From positions 2,353,001 through 2,417,000 of the forward strand of contig NC_014816.1 in the NCBI RefSeq assembly GCF_000175215.2: DNA of 64,000 nt, written 5' to 3'. The stretch comes from Asticcacaulis excentricus CB 48 (GTDB taxonomy: Bacteria > Pseudomonadota > Alphaproteobacteria > Caulobacterales > Caulobacteraceae). The notes below the pieces were generated by a model. It saw nothing but the letters and a program-made list of their open reading frames with translations, made no database searches and had not been told where the DNA came from. Positions 18,235 to 27,595 of the stretch are shown here, piece after piece. Each line of letters starts with the position of its first letter. Within the stretch, counting starts at the first letter, position 1. Position numbers and translations under genes: made by a program.

Positions 18235-18801
18235 ATGTCTGGAAAGATGAAGTTTTCAACCTTTATGGCTCTTTTGGCCTCGATGGCCTTCACCCTTCTG
18301 CCGCTGAGTTCACTTGCACAAAGTTCCAACCCATCTCAGGTTTACGAGTACAAACTCGGATCCGGCGACAAGGTTCGGGTCATCGTATTTGGCGAAGAGG
18401 ATCTGAGCGGCGAGTTCTCTGTGTCGGGCGAAGGCAAGGTCGCGTTGCCGCTGATCGGCGAAATCCCCGCCATGGGGGACACGGCCACACAGCTTCAGGA
18501 CAAGATCACCGAGGCGCTTTCCAACGGCTATCTTAAAAAGCCGCGCGTCAGCGTGGAAATCCTGAGCTTTCGTCCGTTCTACATTCTGGGCGAGGTAACG
18601 AAACCCGGCGAATACCCCTACGTGAATGGGATGACGATTGACCGGGCGGTGGCGACGGCCTCTGGCTACACCTACCGGGCTAATCACAAGAAGGCTTACA
18701 TCAAGCGCGCTAACTCTGATCGAGAAGAAGAAGTGCAGCTTAACCAGGGCGTAGTCATCCAGCCGGGTGACACCATCCGCATTGCAGAACGCTATTTTTA
18801 A
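18235..18801 (+). CDS. Wza-like polysaccharide export protein
   Basis: 188 residues with a Sec signal peptide (to about residue 30). The poly-export domain starts at YKLGSGDKVRVIVFGEEDLSGEFSV and runs through GKVALPLIGEI; an SLBB-type beta-grasp follows (ILGEVTKPGEYPYVNGMTIDRAVATASGYTYRA). It lacks a lipobox cysteine and is short compared with E. coli Wza, as is usual for alphaproteobacterial ExoF/HfsD-like forms. It should form the periplasmic/outer-membrane part of the EPS channel together with the barrel protein encoded 53 bases downstream. Confidence 0.92.
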   Translation: MSGKMKFSTFMALLASMAFTLLPLSSLAQSSNPSQVYEYKLGSGDKVRVIVFGEEDLSGEFSVSGEGKVALPLIGEIPAMGDTATQLQDKITEALSNGYLKKPRVSVEILSFRPFYILGEVTKPGEYPYVNGMTIDRAVATASGYTYRANHKKAYIKRANSDREEEVQLNQGVVIQPGDTIRIAERYF

Positions 18802-18854
18802 TCGGCCTCTGGCCTCGTCTAAACCTAACTACTGGCAAGAGCCAGACCGGACAC

Positions 18855-20126
18855 ATGATGAAAACGATACTCTATATGAGCGCGGCTTTGGCCGCGCTTG
18901 CTGCAGGCAGCGCCCAGGCACAGCAAGCGACCAACAACTTCCAGCGTGATCGCAACACCGCGGTCACCGATCGCTATCAACCGGGCTACGAACCGCTTGG
19001 TGTTAAGGCGGGGGTCTGGAAGCTTAATCCCACCGTTACCGTATCACTGGGTGGGAACGACAACATCTATTATGTGCCCTCCAACAAAGAGGGTTCGGCC
19101 ATCATCACAGTTTCTCCCAACATCGTCGGGCGCACCACCTGGTCGCGTCACGAACTGGGCTTTAACGCAGGTGTCGATTCAAACGTCTACCTGTCTCAGT
19201 CAGACGAGAACAACACCGGCTATAATGTTGGGGCAAACGGTCGCCTAGATATCACTTCACGCGCGATGCTGTCGGGCAATATTCGCCATCTGACGACCTA
19301 CGAACCGCGTTCCGCCTATCAATCGGATGTCGAAGCTGCCGAGCCTGTGCGCATCGACAGTGACGCGGCCGAACTTCAGCTTACCCTTATCGGGAACCGA
19401 CTGCGTTTCATCGGTACAGTCTCCACCCGCAATGACGACTTCAAAGACGTCGCGCGTCGTGCGGGCCTGCCCGGGAGCCCGATCATCTCGCAGCGCTACC
19501 GTGACTTGACGACCAGTGGCGCGACTGCCCGCTTTGATTACGCCGTCAGCCCCGCGATCTCTGTGTTCCTGACCGCCGTGGCAAACAATCGCCGCTATGA
19601 CACGGCGACGATTAACGACTCAGACGGAACTGTGATCGCCCTTGGCACCAGCTTTGATATCAGCTCGCTCGCTCGCGGCGAACTGCAGCTCGGTACGGTT
19701 ACGCAAGAGTACAAAGATCCGACGATTGGTAAGCAGGACTCAGGCTACGTGAACGCCCGTGTTCAGTATTTCCCGACGCCACTTACGACGCTCACCGGCA
19801 CGCTGAACCGCGATTTCGTCGACTACCCCGGCAGCGGGGGCACGACCCGCACGGCCCTCAACACGACGGTGGGCTTGAGCGTAGACCATGAGCTTCTTCG
19901 CAACCTGATCGTTTCGGCTGGCGTGCGTGGACAAAAATATGAATTCGACGGAATTGACCGCAACGACACGGGCAAAACCGTGATGCTGGGTGCTCGCTAT
20001 CTCATGAACCGTCGCATCAGCATTGAAACCAAATACTCATACGTGACCTATGAGTCAGAAGGTACCCAGGCATTCCGCGACTACAACGCGAACGTCATTA
20101 TGACGTCGCTAATCTTTGCATACTAA
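18855..20126 (+). CDS. Outer-membrane beta-barrel protein of the EPS exporter
   Basis: 423 residues with a signal peptide ending AGSAQA-Q near residue 22. The rest alternates hydrophobic and polar residues in barrel-like strands and ends in a terminal aromatic strand (NVIMTSLIFAY), the usual outer-membrane insertion signal. It fits the barrel family found beside wza/wzc genes in Caulobacterales EPS and holdfast loci. Two ATG codons in tandem (18855, 18858) can both start it. Placed between the Wza-like and BY-kinase genes, it probably provides the outer-membrane pore or a partner of it. Confidence 0.85.
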   Translation: MMKTILYMSAALAALAAGSAQAQQATNNFQRDRNTAVTDRYQPGYEPLGVKAGVWKLNPTVTVSLGGNDNIYYVPSNKEGSAIITVSPNIVGRTTWSRHELGFNAGVDSNVYLSQSDENNTGYNVGANGRLDITSRAMLSGNIRHLTTYEPRSAYQSDVEAAEPVRIDSDAAELQLTLIGNRLRFIGTVSTRNDDFKDVARRAGLPGSPIISQRYRDLTTSGATARFDYAVSPAISVFLTAVANNRRYDTATINDSDGTVIALGTSFDISSLARGELQLGTVTQEYKDPTIGKQDSGYVNARVQYFPTPLTTLTGTLNRDFVDYPGSGGTTRTALNTTVGLSVDHELLRNLIVSAGVRGQKYEFDGIDRNDTGKTVMLGARYLMNRRISIETKYSYVTYESEGTQAFRDYNANVIMTSLIFAY

Positions 20127-20156
20127 ATTCATTTAAATTTTTCCGGAAAGTATAAC

Positions 20157-22322
20157 ATGGCGCGGCAGACGGCAGAAAACGATACATCAGAAAACATTCA
20201 ACTCGAAGCCATCCTCAGTGAACTGCGTAAGCATCTCCCCTGGATGATTGGGGCGTTTGTGGTGATCTTCGCTGCAGTCTTTGCCGCGACCTATTTCCGC
20301 ACACCTAAATATACGGCGTCGACGTCCGTTCTTATAGCGGATGACGGTCAGTCCAAACTGACGGGCACGCAGGAGAACGCGGGTCCGGCGGACTCACCGA
20401 CGATCGACTCCGAAGTGGAACTTCTGAAGTCGAACGCCGTGGCTAACCGTGTTGTGACGAGCCTCCAGCTTCAGAATGATGCTGAGTTTTCTGCCGGCAT
20501 TAACGAGGTTATTCAAGGCAAGATCGACGCCGCCGGCGGCCAGCCCAAGGTTGGGGATGAGCTTAAGATCGAGGCTATTGCCGACCGCGTCATGGGCGGC
20601 CTGGATGTCAAGCGCCAGGGTCTGACACGCGTTATCAAGATCAACTATACCAGCACGTCGAAGACGAAAGCCGCGAAGCTCGCGAACGCTTGGGCCAAGG
20701 CCTACATCGAAGAGAAGATTGCAACGCGTGAAGCGGCGAACCAACAGGCTAATGGCTGGCTGAGTGAGCGGATCGAAAGCCTTCGCGCTCAGGTCGAACA
20801 GACCGATCGCGCCGTTCAGGAGTATAAGATCCGCAACAACCTCCTGAGCGCGACGGGCTCAACCCTGACCGAGCAGGAAATATCCGACCTTAACCGTCAA
20901 CTGGCGTCCGTCCAGGTTGACCGGGCTGAAGCTTCTGCACGCCTCAATACCGCGCGCCGTCAAATGCAAAGCGGATCAACCGGGGACGATGTTGGTGAAG
21001 CGCTTAAGTCACCGGTGGTGTCGAGCCTGCGTACCCAAGCCGCCCAGCTGTCATCACGACTGGCTGAGCTTGATGCGCACTACGGCCCCCAGCACCCGGA
21101 AGTCATTAAGGCGAAGAACCAGCTTGCAGACGTGAATGGGCAGATCCAGGCAGAAATCCGTCGCGTGATCTCAAACCTCGAGGCTCAGGACCAGATCCAG
21201 GCTCAGCGCGCTGGCTCCATCGCCGGCTCCGTGCGACGCGCTCAAGGTCAGCTGGCGAGCAACTCTCAGGCGATGGTCAAGCTCAACGAACTTGAACTGC
21301 AGGCCCAGTCCGTTCGTCAGCTTTACGAATCCTACCTTGATCGCTTCAAGCAAACGGCGACGCAGTCGGGTCTCAAGGCTGTCAATGCTCAGCTCGTTGC
21401 TCCTGCCGCCATCCCAACCGATCCGTCTTCGCCGAAGCTAGCTCTGTCCCTAGCCCTGGGGTTTGTTGCCGGCGTATTTGGCGCGGGTGGTACCGCACTT
21501 GTCCGCCGTGGTATGGAGCAAGGCCTCACGACGTCTAAGGACGTCGAAGGCAAGCTCGGCGTTAAGTTCCTCGCGAGCATCGCCGATCTCCAGACGACCT
21601 TGAAGGATAAGAGCGGCAAACCCCTTCCGCACCGCTACATTATCGACAAGCCGCTTTCGGTGTTTGCCGAGGGCTTCCGGAACCTGCGGGCGGCTATTCT
21701 TTATGCGCCGAATGTTTCCCCGAAGATTATCGCCGTCACCTCAGCTCTTCCCGGGGAAGGTAAGACGACGACTTCGGTTTGTTTAGGCGCCGCCTTCGCG
21801 ACCGCAGGCAATTCCGTGATTGTCGTTGACTGCGACCTTCGCAAGCGCTCGATCAATGGGATTTTCAACCAGTCGCCTGAAAAGGGTCTTGTGGAACTTC
21901 TCAATGGCGAGGCTACGCTCGATGAAGTTACCAAGACAGATGACCATACCAAGATCACCTACCTTCCGCTGTCCGTGAACAAGGTTCCGAATGAGGATAT
22001 CTACGGGACGCCGGAATTCGACAATCTGCTCGAACTCCTTCGTAAGCGTTATGACTATGTGATCCTCGATACGGCCCCTGTTCTGCCGGTCGCCGACACC
22101 CGCATCCTCGCCCGTAAGGCCGACTTTGTGATGCTCCTCGTTCGCTGGCGTAAAACACCGGCTCGTGCCGTGGAAGCGGCCGTCGATATTCTGGACTCGG
22201 CTCGTGTAACCATCCATGGTGCGACGCTTACTCAGGTCAATATCAACGCTCAAGCGAAATATGGCTACGGGGATGCCGGCTATTACTACAAGGAATACAA
22301 GAGCTATTATCTTCAGAACTAG
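20157..22322 (+). CDS. Wzc/ExoP-type polysaccharide co-polymerase and BY-kinase
   Basis: 721 residues. A Wzz domain with a first membrane helix at about 30-50 is followed by a long periplasmic coiled-coil part (about 190-400, including the GNVR-type LNELELQAQSVRQLYESYLDRFKQT) and a second helix near 425-445. The cytoplasmic kinase has Walker A SALPGEGKTT (about 530), Walker A' VIVVDCDLRKR and Walker B YVILDTAPVLPVADT. The last 20 residues hold eight tyrosines, the autophosphorylation cluster. It should set chain length and gate export through phosphorylation cycling. It is the only such kinase in the window although flippases and polymerase candidates are doubled. Confidence 0.94.
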   Translation: MARQTAENDTSENIQLEAILSELRKHLPWMIGAFVVIFAAVFAATYFRTPKYTASTSVLIADDGQSKLTGTQENAGPADSPTIDSEVELLKSNAVANRVVTSLQLQNDAEFSAGINEVIQGKIDAAGGQPKVGDELKIEAIADRVMGGLDVKRQGLTRVIKINYTSTSKTKAAKLANAWAKAYIEEKIATREAANQQANGWLSERIESLRAQVEQTDRAVQEYKIRNNLLSATGSTLTEQEISDLNRQLASVQVDRAEASARLNTARRQMQSGSTGDDVGEALKSPVVSSLRTQAAQLSSRLAELDAHYGPQHPEVIKAKNQLADVNGQIQAEIRRVISNLEAQDQIQAQRAGSIAGSVRRAQGQLASNSQAMVKLNELELQAQSVRQLYESYLDRFKQTATQSGLKAVNAQLVAPAAIPTDPSSPKLALSLALGFVAGVFGAGGTALVRRGMEQGLTTSKDVEGKLGVKFLASIADLQTTLKDKSGKPLPHRYIIDKPLSVFAEGFRNLRAAILYAPNVSPKIIAVTSALPGEGKTTTSVCLGAAFATAGNSVIVVDCDLRKRSINGIFNQSPEKGLVELLNGEATLDEVTKTDDHTKITYLPLSVNKVPNEDIYGTPEFDNLLELLRKRYDYVILDTAPVLPVADTRILARKADFVMLLVRWRKTPARAVEAAVDILDSARVTIHGATLTQVNINAQAKYGYGDAGYYYKEYKSYYLQN

Positions 22323-22388
22323 GCGGAAATTTCGGGATCGGACATGTCTGATTTTACCGGGATGTTAAAAAAGCCCATTTAAGTTCCA

Positions 22389-22417
22389 GGCGGGCCACAT
22401 GGCCCGCCATTTTTTTT
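22389..22417 (+). terminator. Intrinsic terminator after the BY-kinase gene
   Basis: 8-bp GC stem (GGCGGGCC/GGCCCGCC) with an ACAT loop and a run of seven or more T. It separates the exporter operon from the flippase gene and may reduce, rather than end, readthrough. Confidence 0.88.
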
Positions 22418-22440
22418 GACCACCGATTTAGAGGCTCTGA

Positions 22441-23895
22441 ATGAGTGATAGCAGACGCATGGCGACGAATATCATCGCCAGCTGGGGCGCAAACCTGGTC
22501 AAGGTGATGGTCCAGCTCGTCATGCTGCCCGTTATGGCGCGGGTACTCGGCCCCGCGGAAATGGGGCTCTATGCTCTGGCACTGCCAATCCTCGCCCTTG
22601 TTATGCCCTTAGCCGATGCGGGTCTTGCCAATAGCCTGGCACGGGAAAAGCCCGATAATCACCGCGTATGGTCCACCTCATTCTGGATGCTGATGTTTAT
22701 CAGCTTGCTGCTTGCCGTAAGCGTCTACGGAGGCTCTTTCGGTGTGGCCCACACCTCCAACCAGCCACGCTTGCCTCAGATCGTTCTGGCGCTATGCGCG
22801 ATATTTCCGCTGATGGGTCTCGGCGTTTTGCCAATGGCCCGCATGATTCAGAAAGGTCGTCTTGTGGCCCCGGCGATCATAGACATGGCCAGCAATCTCC
22901 TAGGCGCTGGTATCGGTATCGCAGGCGCCCTTTCAGGCTATGGTGTGTGGTCTATGGTCGCTCAGTACGTGTCTGTTTTCGCGATCCGCGCCTTCCTTCT
23001 AAACGCATGCGAACTCTACTGGCCTCGTATGGTTCTGGATTTCAGTGGCCTGAAGAGCCACCTCGGCCTCGGTGGATCGATTACACTCTCAAAAATTGCT
23101 GAATCCGCTGGCCGCGTTGCCGAGAACTCCCAGGTTTCCAGAATCTTGGGCGCGTCAGCACTAGGCGCCTATGGCTTTGCCAATCAGGTCGCCCGCTTCC
23201 TGTCTGAGGCTGTGGGAAACTCGTTGTGGGCCAATCTGTACTATCAGAGCCTACATTGTGAGCACGACCGCTTAGGTCCGCAGCTGATACGCATGAACCG
23301 CCTTCTCTGCCACATCCTGATCCCGGCTTCATTTTTGGGCGCCGCCCTCTCCCCGACGTTTCTGCCTTTCGTACTGGGCGACAAATGGGTAGACGCCGGC
23401 TGGCCCTTAGCGATCTTTTGCCTTACCTATCCTTTCACGATTATGTCCAACCTTGTGGGGGCGGTTCTCTATGCAAGAGGACACGCCATAATCCCGATGA
23501 GTGTCGCTGTGCTCACGGCCTGTGCACGATTTGGCGCCATTTTTCTTTTTTTGCCTTATGGACTGATGTCAGCATGCATCGGCGTCGGCGCAATCAGCAT
23601 ATTGCAGGCGATTGGTTCTTTCCTTGCCTCCCGCGAGGTCATAGGTATTAGGATTAGCGAGGTCTTGGTAACTTCGTTCTGGCCGGTCACAGCAGCTCTG
23701 CTGGGCTTCTGGGGAGCCTTCACAATCCTGCTTTATAGGCACGATATTGAAGGTGGCATATATGCTGCCGCATGCTTTGGCGGGATATACGTACTGGCCC
23801 AGATCATGTTCGACCGCTCACGCTTCCTCACGGATGCCAGCGGCATTGTTGAGCTCGTCCGTCGCAAGAAAACGAAATCCGAACCGACCGTATAA
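22441..23895 (+). CDS. Wzx-type oligosaccharide flippase (copy 1)
   Basis: 484 residues, 12-14 predicted membrane segments, with the MATE/Wzx-like pattern: NIIASWGANLVKVMVQLVMLPVMARVLGPAEMGLYALALPI at the N terminus and the repeated GAYGFANQVARF segment near 240. It should move lipid-linked repeat units to the periplasmic face. It starts a new transcription unit after the terminator, with a polymerase candidate and a GT4 behind it. A second, more AT-rich flippase gene lies at 36642. Confidence 0.92.
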   Translation: MSDSRRMATNIIASWGANLVKVMVQLVMLPVMARVLGPAEMGLYALALPILALVMPLADAGLANSLAREKPDNHRVWSTSFWMLMFISLLLAVSVYGGSFGVAHTSNQPRLPQIVLALCAIFPLMGLGVLPMARMIQKGRLVAPAIIDMASNLLGAGIGIAGALSGYGVWSMVAQYVSVFAIRAFLLNACELYWPRMVLDFSGLKSHLGLGGSITLSKIAESAGRVAENSQVSRILGASALGAYGFANQVARFLSEAVGNSLWANLYYQSLHCEHDRLGPQLIRMNRLLCHILIPASFLGAALSPTFLPFVLGDKWVDAGWPLAIFCLTYPFTIMSNLVGAVLYARGHAIIPMSVAVLTACARFGAIFLFLPYGLMSACIGVGAISILQAIGSFLASREVIGIRISEVLVTSFWPVTAALLGFWGAFTILLYRHDIEGGIYAAACFGGIYVLAQIMFDRSRFLTDASGIVELVRRKKTKSEPTV

Positions 23896-23935
23896 GCCTC
23901 GTTGAAGCGCTTTAATCAGATCGAAGATAGGCCAG

Positions 23936-25393
23936 ATGTTTGTACCTTTGATAGTCCTGGTGATTTTAGGCGTCCTTTTCTTCCTATCTGGCCGAGGACT
24001 TTTGAATTTCGCCTTCTTCCTGATGAGCTTCGGCACGCTCGCAGCCGTACCACCAGAGTTCATCGGTGGCACGACGGTTCTCGCCTCATCTGCAGCTTTT
24101 ATGCTCGTCGCGGCTCGGCAATTTATGGTGAAGGATCAACCGCAAACGATCATCGCCGGTCTAATTGACTACCGAGCACTGGCCCCTCTGACAATTTTCA
24201 CAATTATTGCTGTCGTAGGTGCCTTCACTCTGCCGCGGGCGTTCGGCGAAAATGTCATGGTCTTCCCAATGCGCGGGGCCGAGGAAGGCTCATTTGCGGT
24301 GCCACTCGCCCCCTCTTCTTCAAACTTCAATCAAAGCATAAATTTGATCGCGAACCTGATGGTGGCAGGAGCCATTTTTGGCATGTCCCGCATCAGTGGT
24401 TTCACATCGAAAATCAAGGACGCCCTGATTTGGGGAGGCGTCGGTGTCGTGCTTACTGGCTTTGCGGACCTGATTGGCTCGAACATCGGATTGACGCCAG
24501 TTTTGGAAATCTTCCGGACTGCGTCTTACAAGATGATGGACGACGCTGAGATCAACGGGGTCCGGCGCGTCATTGGCATGATGTCAGAGGCCTCCTCATT
24601 CGGCGCGTTGGCAGTGACCATCGGCGGGGCGCTGCTATTTTCAAGATACGCATATAGTCGAACCAAACGCTTCTTAGTCGTTTATCCACTCGCTACCATG
24701 TGTCTGCTGTTTGTTGTGATATCGACCTCGTCATCAGCCTACGGTGCACTCGGGGTGCTCGGCCTTATGCACATTGTCGACCTCGCGTGGCGAGCCATTT
24801 TCACATCACCCGATCAACGCGGGGAAGTGATACTAGAGATTATCGGGGCAGTGATCTTTGCCGTTTTAGTTTTGGCCGTCGTCCTTGGCTGGGAAGCTGG
24901 CCGTGACCAAGCCAAGGCATTCTTGGATGAAATCATTTTGAACAAACAACTGTCCGGCTCGGCTCGCGAGCGGAACTCCTGGACGGCCCAAGGCCTCGAA
25001 GCATTCAAGGCCACTTATGGAATTGGCGTGGGCGTCGGCAGCGTCCGAACCTCGAACTTTTTTGTCAACATCCTCGCAAGTACAGGCATTGTGGGCGCGA
25101 TAATCTTCGCCGGAACGATTGGTCGTACATTTGCGGCGAGAATTCCATCACGCTACCGGGCGGCATTTGAGCTGTCGCATGGCATGAAACTGACGATCGT
25201 CGGTACCTTCGTGAGCCTCTTTTTCGCAGGCACAACCCCCGATTATGGCTTCAACATCGCAACGGCCATAGGCATTTGCATCGGCCTTGCCACTCGGACT
25301 GTCGCAAGCCAGTTCAATTTTGAGAGCAAAGCGACCCCCGAAATTCAAGAGACTGAACCTGTAAAAATCAGAAGGAAAGTTGAGCGTTTGTAG
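23936..25393 (+). CDS. Polytopic membrane protein, Wzy polymerase candidate
   Basis: 485 residues with at least ten membrane segments and a large loop near 100-140 and 325-375. It lacks the clear Wzy_C signature seen in the gene at 27596, but its size, topology and place between a flippase and a glycosyltransferase are those of EPS polymerases, which diverge strongly. The stretch RNSWTAQGLEAFKATYGIGVGVGSVRTSNFFVNILASTGIVGA matches the pattern around the second periplasmic loop of such polymerases. Function is inferred. Confidence 0.7.
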   Translation: MFVPLIVLVILGVLFFLSGRGLLNFAFFLMSFGTLAAVPPEFIGGTTVLASSAAFMLVAARQFMVKDQPQTIIAGLIDYRALAPLTIFTIIAVVGAFTLPRAFGENVMVFPMRGAEEGSFAVPLAPSSSNFNQSINLIANLMVAGAIFGMSRISGFTSKIKDALIWGGVGVVLTGFADLIGSNIGLTPVLEIFRTASYKMMDDAEINGVRRVIGMMSEASSFGALAVTIGGALLFSRYAYSRTKRFLVVYPLATMCLLFVVISTSSSAYGALGVLGLMHIVDLAWRAIFTSPDQRGEVILEIIGAVIFAVLVLAVVLGWEAGRDQAKAFLDEIILNKQLSGSARERNSWTAQGLEAFKATYGIGVGVGSVRTSNFFVNILASTGIVGAIIFAGTIGRTFAARIPSRYRAAFELSHGMKLTIVGTFVSLFFAGTTPDYGFNIATAIGICIGLATRTVASQFNFESKATPEIQETEPVKIRRKVERL

Positions 25394-25394
25394 G

Positions 25395-26456
25395 ATGCGT
25401 ATTCTCCATCTTTCTAATCACTGCATCTTTGGAAATGGCAATGTTCACGCGGCCGTAGACCTAGCCTGTGAGCAAGCCAAACAAGGACACGAGGTTTTTT
25501 TTGCGAGCTCAGGCGGAGACTTCGAGGACCTCCTGGAGGAGAATGGCGTCCGTCACGTAAAAATAGTCCACCCCAATAAGCACGCGCCTTGGCTTGCCCT
25601 GCCGGCCGCTATCGCAATCTTTCGACTCTGCCGACGTAAGAATATTCAGATTGTACACGCACACATGATGACGGGCGCAGTCTTGGGTTGGGCCGCAACC
25701 AGGTTTTTGGGGATTCCGCTAATCACGACCGTGCATAACGCCTTTGACCAACACGCCGTGCTCATGGGCTTAGGGGACAGGGTGATCGCCGTAAGTGCCG
25801 CAGTTGCAGAGACGATGAAACGTCGCGGGGTCTCTGAGAAGAAGTTACGGACGGTTTTGAACGGCACACTGGGCTCTCCGCGCACTAGCGGGCCCATTAT
25901 GGAGGTATCCCCTCTCTATCATCCATCTATCACGACCGTCTGTGGCCTTCATGATCGGAAGGGTGTGCGATATCTCCTCACGGCATTTGAAGCCGTGCAC
26001 GCACAGTACCCAGAAGCTCATCTTTACGTGCTAGGGGAAGGCCCACAGGAAAACGAATACAAATCAATAGCCACTGCATCCCCTTCCGGCGCGAACATTC
26101 ATTTCCTTGGCCAGGTGCGCGACCCCCGCCCCTATCTTAAACAGACAGATATCTTTGTCCTCGCCTCTCTCCAAGATCCTTGTCCGCTAGTAATCCCTGA
26201 GGCACGCGAAATGGGCTGCGCAATCGTCGCTACTAACGTTGACGGTATACCGGAAATGCTCTCCATTGGCGCAGCAGGAAATCTAGTGCCCCCGCGGGAC
26301 GATGAAGCGATTAGAGATAAAATTATCCTATTGTTATCAGAACAGGAGAAACTAATCGAATCAAAGGAAACATCTCTCCGGCTTGTTCAGCATTTTCAAA
26401 TTTCCAGAGTTTTCTCAGAAACAATCAAAATATACAATGAATTTGAATCAAATTGA
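25395..26456 (+). CDS. Glycosyltransferase family 4
   Basis: About 353 residues from the ATG one base after the previous stop. GT-B fold retaining enzyme: N-terminal MRILHLSNHCIFGNGNVHAAVDL, IVHAHMMTGAV, VIAVSAAVAE, and the C-terminal nucleotide-sugar domain with CGLHDRKGVRYLL, LGEGPQ and the E-x7-E site in PLVIPEAREMGCAIVATNVDG. It should add one sugar of the repeat unit at the cytoplasmic side. Base composition drops toward its 3' end, where the AT-rich block begins. Confidence 0.9.
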   Translation: MRILHLSNHCIFGNGNVHAAVDLACEQAKQGHEVFFASSGGDFEDLLEENGVRHVKIVHPNKHAPWLALPAAIAIFRLCRRKNIQIVHAHMMTGAVLGWAATRFLGIPLITTVHNAFDQHAVLMGLGDRVIAVSAAVAETMKRRGVSEKKLRTVLNGTLGSPRTSGPIMEVSPLYHPSITTVCGLHDRKGVRYLLTAFEAVHAQYPEAHLYVLGEGPQENEYKSIATASPSGANIHFLGQVRDPRPYLKQTDIFVLASLQDPCPLVIPEAREMGCAIVATNVDGIPEMLSIGAAGNLVPPRDDEAIRDKIILLLSEQEKLIESKETSLRLVQHFQISRVFSETIKIYNEFESN

Positions 26457-26463
26457 GTGGAAA

Positions 26464-27531
26464 ATGAATAATAAATTTATATCTTTACAAATACTGAGGG
26501 GCCTGTCTGCTCTTTATGTGGTTTTTTACCATGTTTACATCATATACATGCAGCCTGAGTACGGAAGCAAAACATTGTATCAGGACATTGCAAAACACGG
26601 TTTTCTTGGAGTTTGTTTTTTCTTTGTATTAAGCGGATTTATCATCTGCTCTGCTCATCTGAAAGATATTGGAATAAAGGAAAAATTAATCCCATATGTC
26701 AAAAAGCGATTTATAAGAGTATATCCCATCTACTGGTTTTATCTAACAGCATTTATAGTCGCGGCTTCACTTGGCTTCGGATATCCTGATTTCTCGTGGA
26801 ACCCGATAAATATCACCTCGTCGTATTTACTCCTTCCGCTCGCTCCAGACTTAACCCTGCCACTCAAGGTGGCATGGACACTCTTGCACGAAGTTATGTT
26901 CTATGCAGCGTTTGCCACAGCAATCTACTTTGGAAGAAAGGTAATTTGGCTCGCATCTATATGGGTTTTGTGCATAATATTTAATTTTTTATTCAATATA
27001 ATTCCCGAAAGCACGTTTTTTTCGGTCTGGAATTTATATTTTATTGGAGGAATTTTTTCGTATTTTTTGTTTTCAAAAATTGAAAGCAAAACTTCTATTA
27101 CCTTGTTTGTCGTTTCTATTATTATGTTGATATTTTACACTTTTTTATCTGAAGATATAAGTAGAATACGATACCTATCAGATGAGAAAAATGCACACCT
27201 GCATGTTTTATTGATAATTGCTTTTTCGCTCTTTGTGTCATCAATTTCAAAGATGGAGACGTTTATTAATTTCAACCGGCTCAAATTATTGTCTATTTTT
27301 GGGGACGCATCTTACTCAATTTATCTTGTGCATTCGGCCGCAATTTCACTAATACTGATTTTAATCAAAAAGTTTAAGTTGACGAATATTTTTTCTGATC
27401 AGTTAATGTTCATTATTATATTTTTGACTGCATCGCTTGTTGGCGTGCTGTGTCACTATGCCGTTGAGAGACCTTTTTTGAGTTTCTTTAACAATCGTAG
27501 TAAAGGGGGCAAAGCTGCGCATCTTAAGTAG
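26464..27531 (+). CDS. Acyltransferase family 3 membrane protein (AT-rich)
   Basis: About 355 residues with ten membrane segments. The signature FISLQILRGLSALYVVFYHVYI and GFLGVCFFFVLSGFIICSAH, then RFIRVYPIYWFYL, place it with OafA/ExoZ-type O-acyltransferases. I chose the ATG at 26464 because GAGTGGA precedes it; ATG 26437 lies inside the upstream gene. The gene is far richer in A and T than the exporter genes, which points to transfer from another source. It probably acetylates a sugar of the polymer. Confidence 0.9.
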   Translation: MNNKFISLQILRGLSALYVVFYHVYIIYMQPEYGSKTLYQDIAKHGFLGVCFFFVLSGFIICSAHLKDIGIKEKLIPYVKKRFIRVYPIYWFYLTAFIVAASLGFGYPDFSWNPINITSSYLLLPLAPDLTLPLKVAWTLLHEVMFYAAFATAIYFGRKVIWLASIWVLCIIFNFLFNIIPESTFFSVWNLYFIGGIFSYFLFSKIESKTSITLFVVSIIMLIFYTFLSEDISRIRYLSDEKNAHLHVLLIIAFSLFVSSISKMETFINFNRLKLLSIFGDASYSIYLVHSAAISLILILIKKFKLTNIFSDQLMFIIIFLTASLVGVLCHYAVERPFLSFFNNRSKGGKAAHLK

Positions 27532-27595
27532 ATGATAACAAGACCACCAAGGATCGTTGCAAATTTAATCAGCGCCTCGTGCATTAGGGACAGCT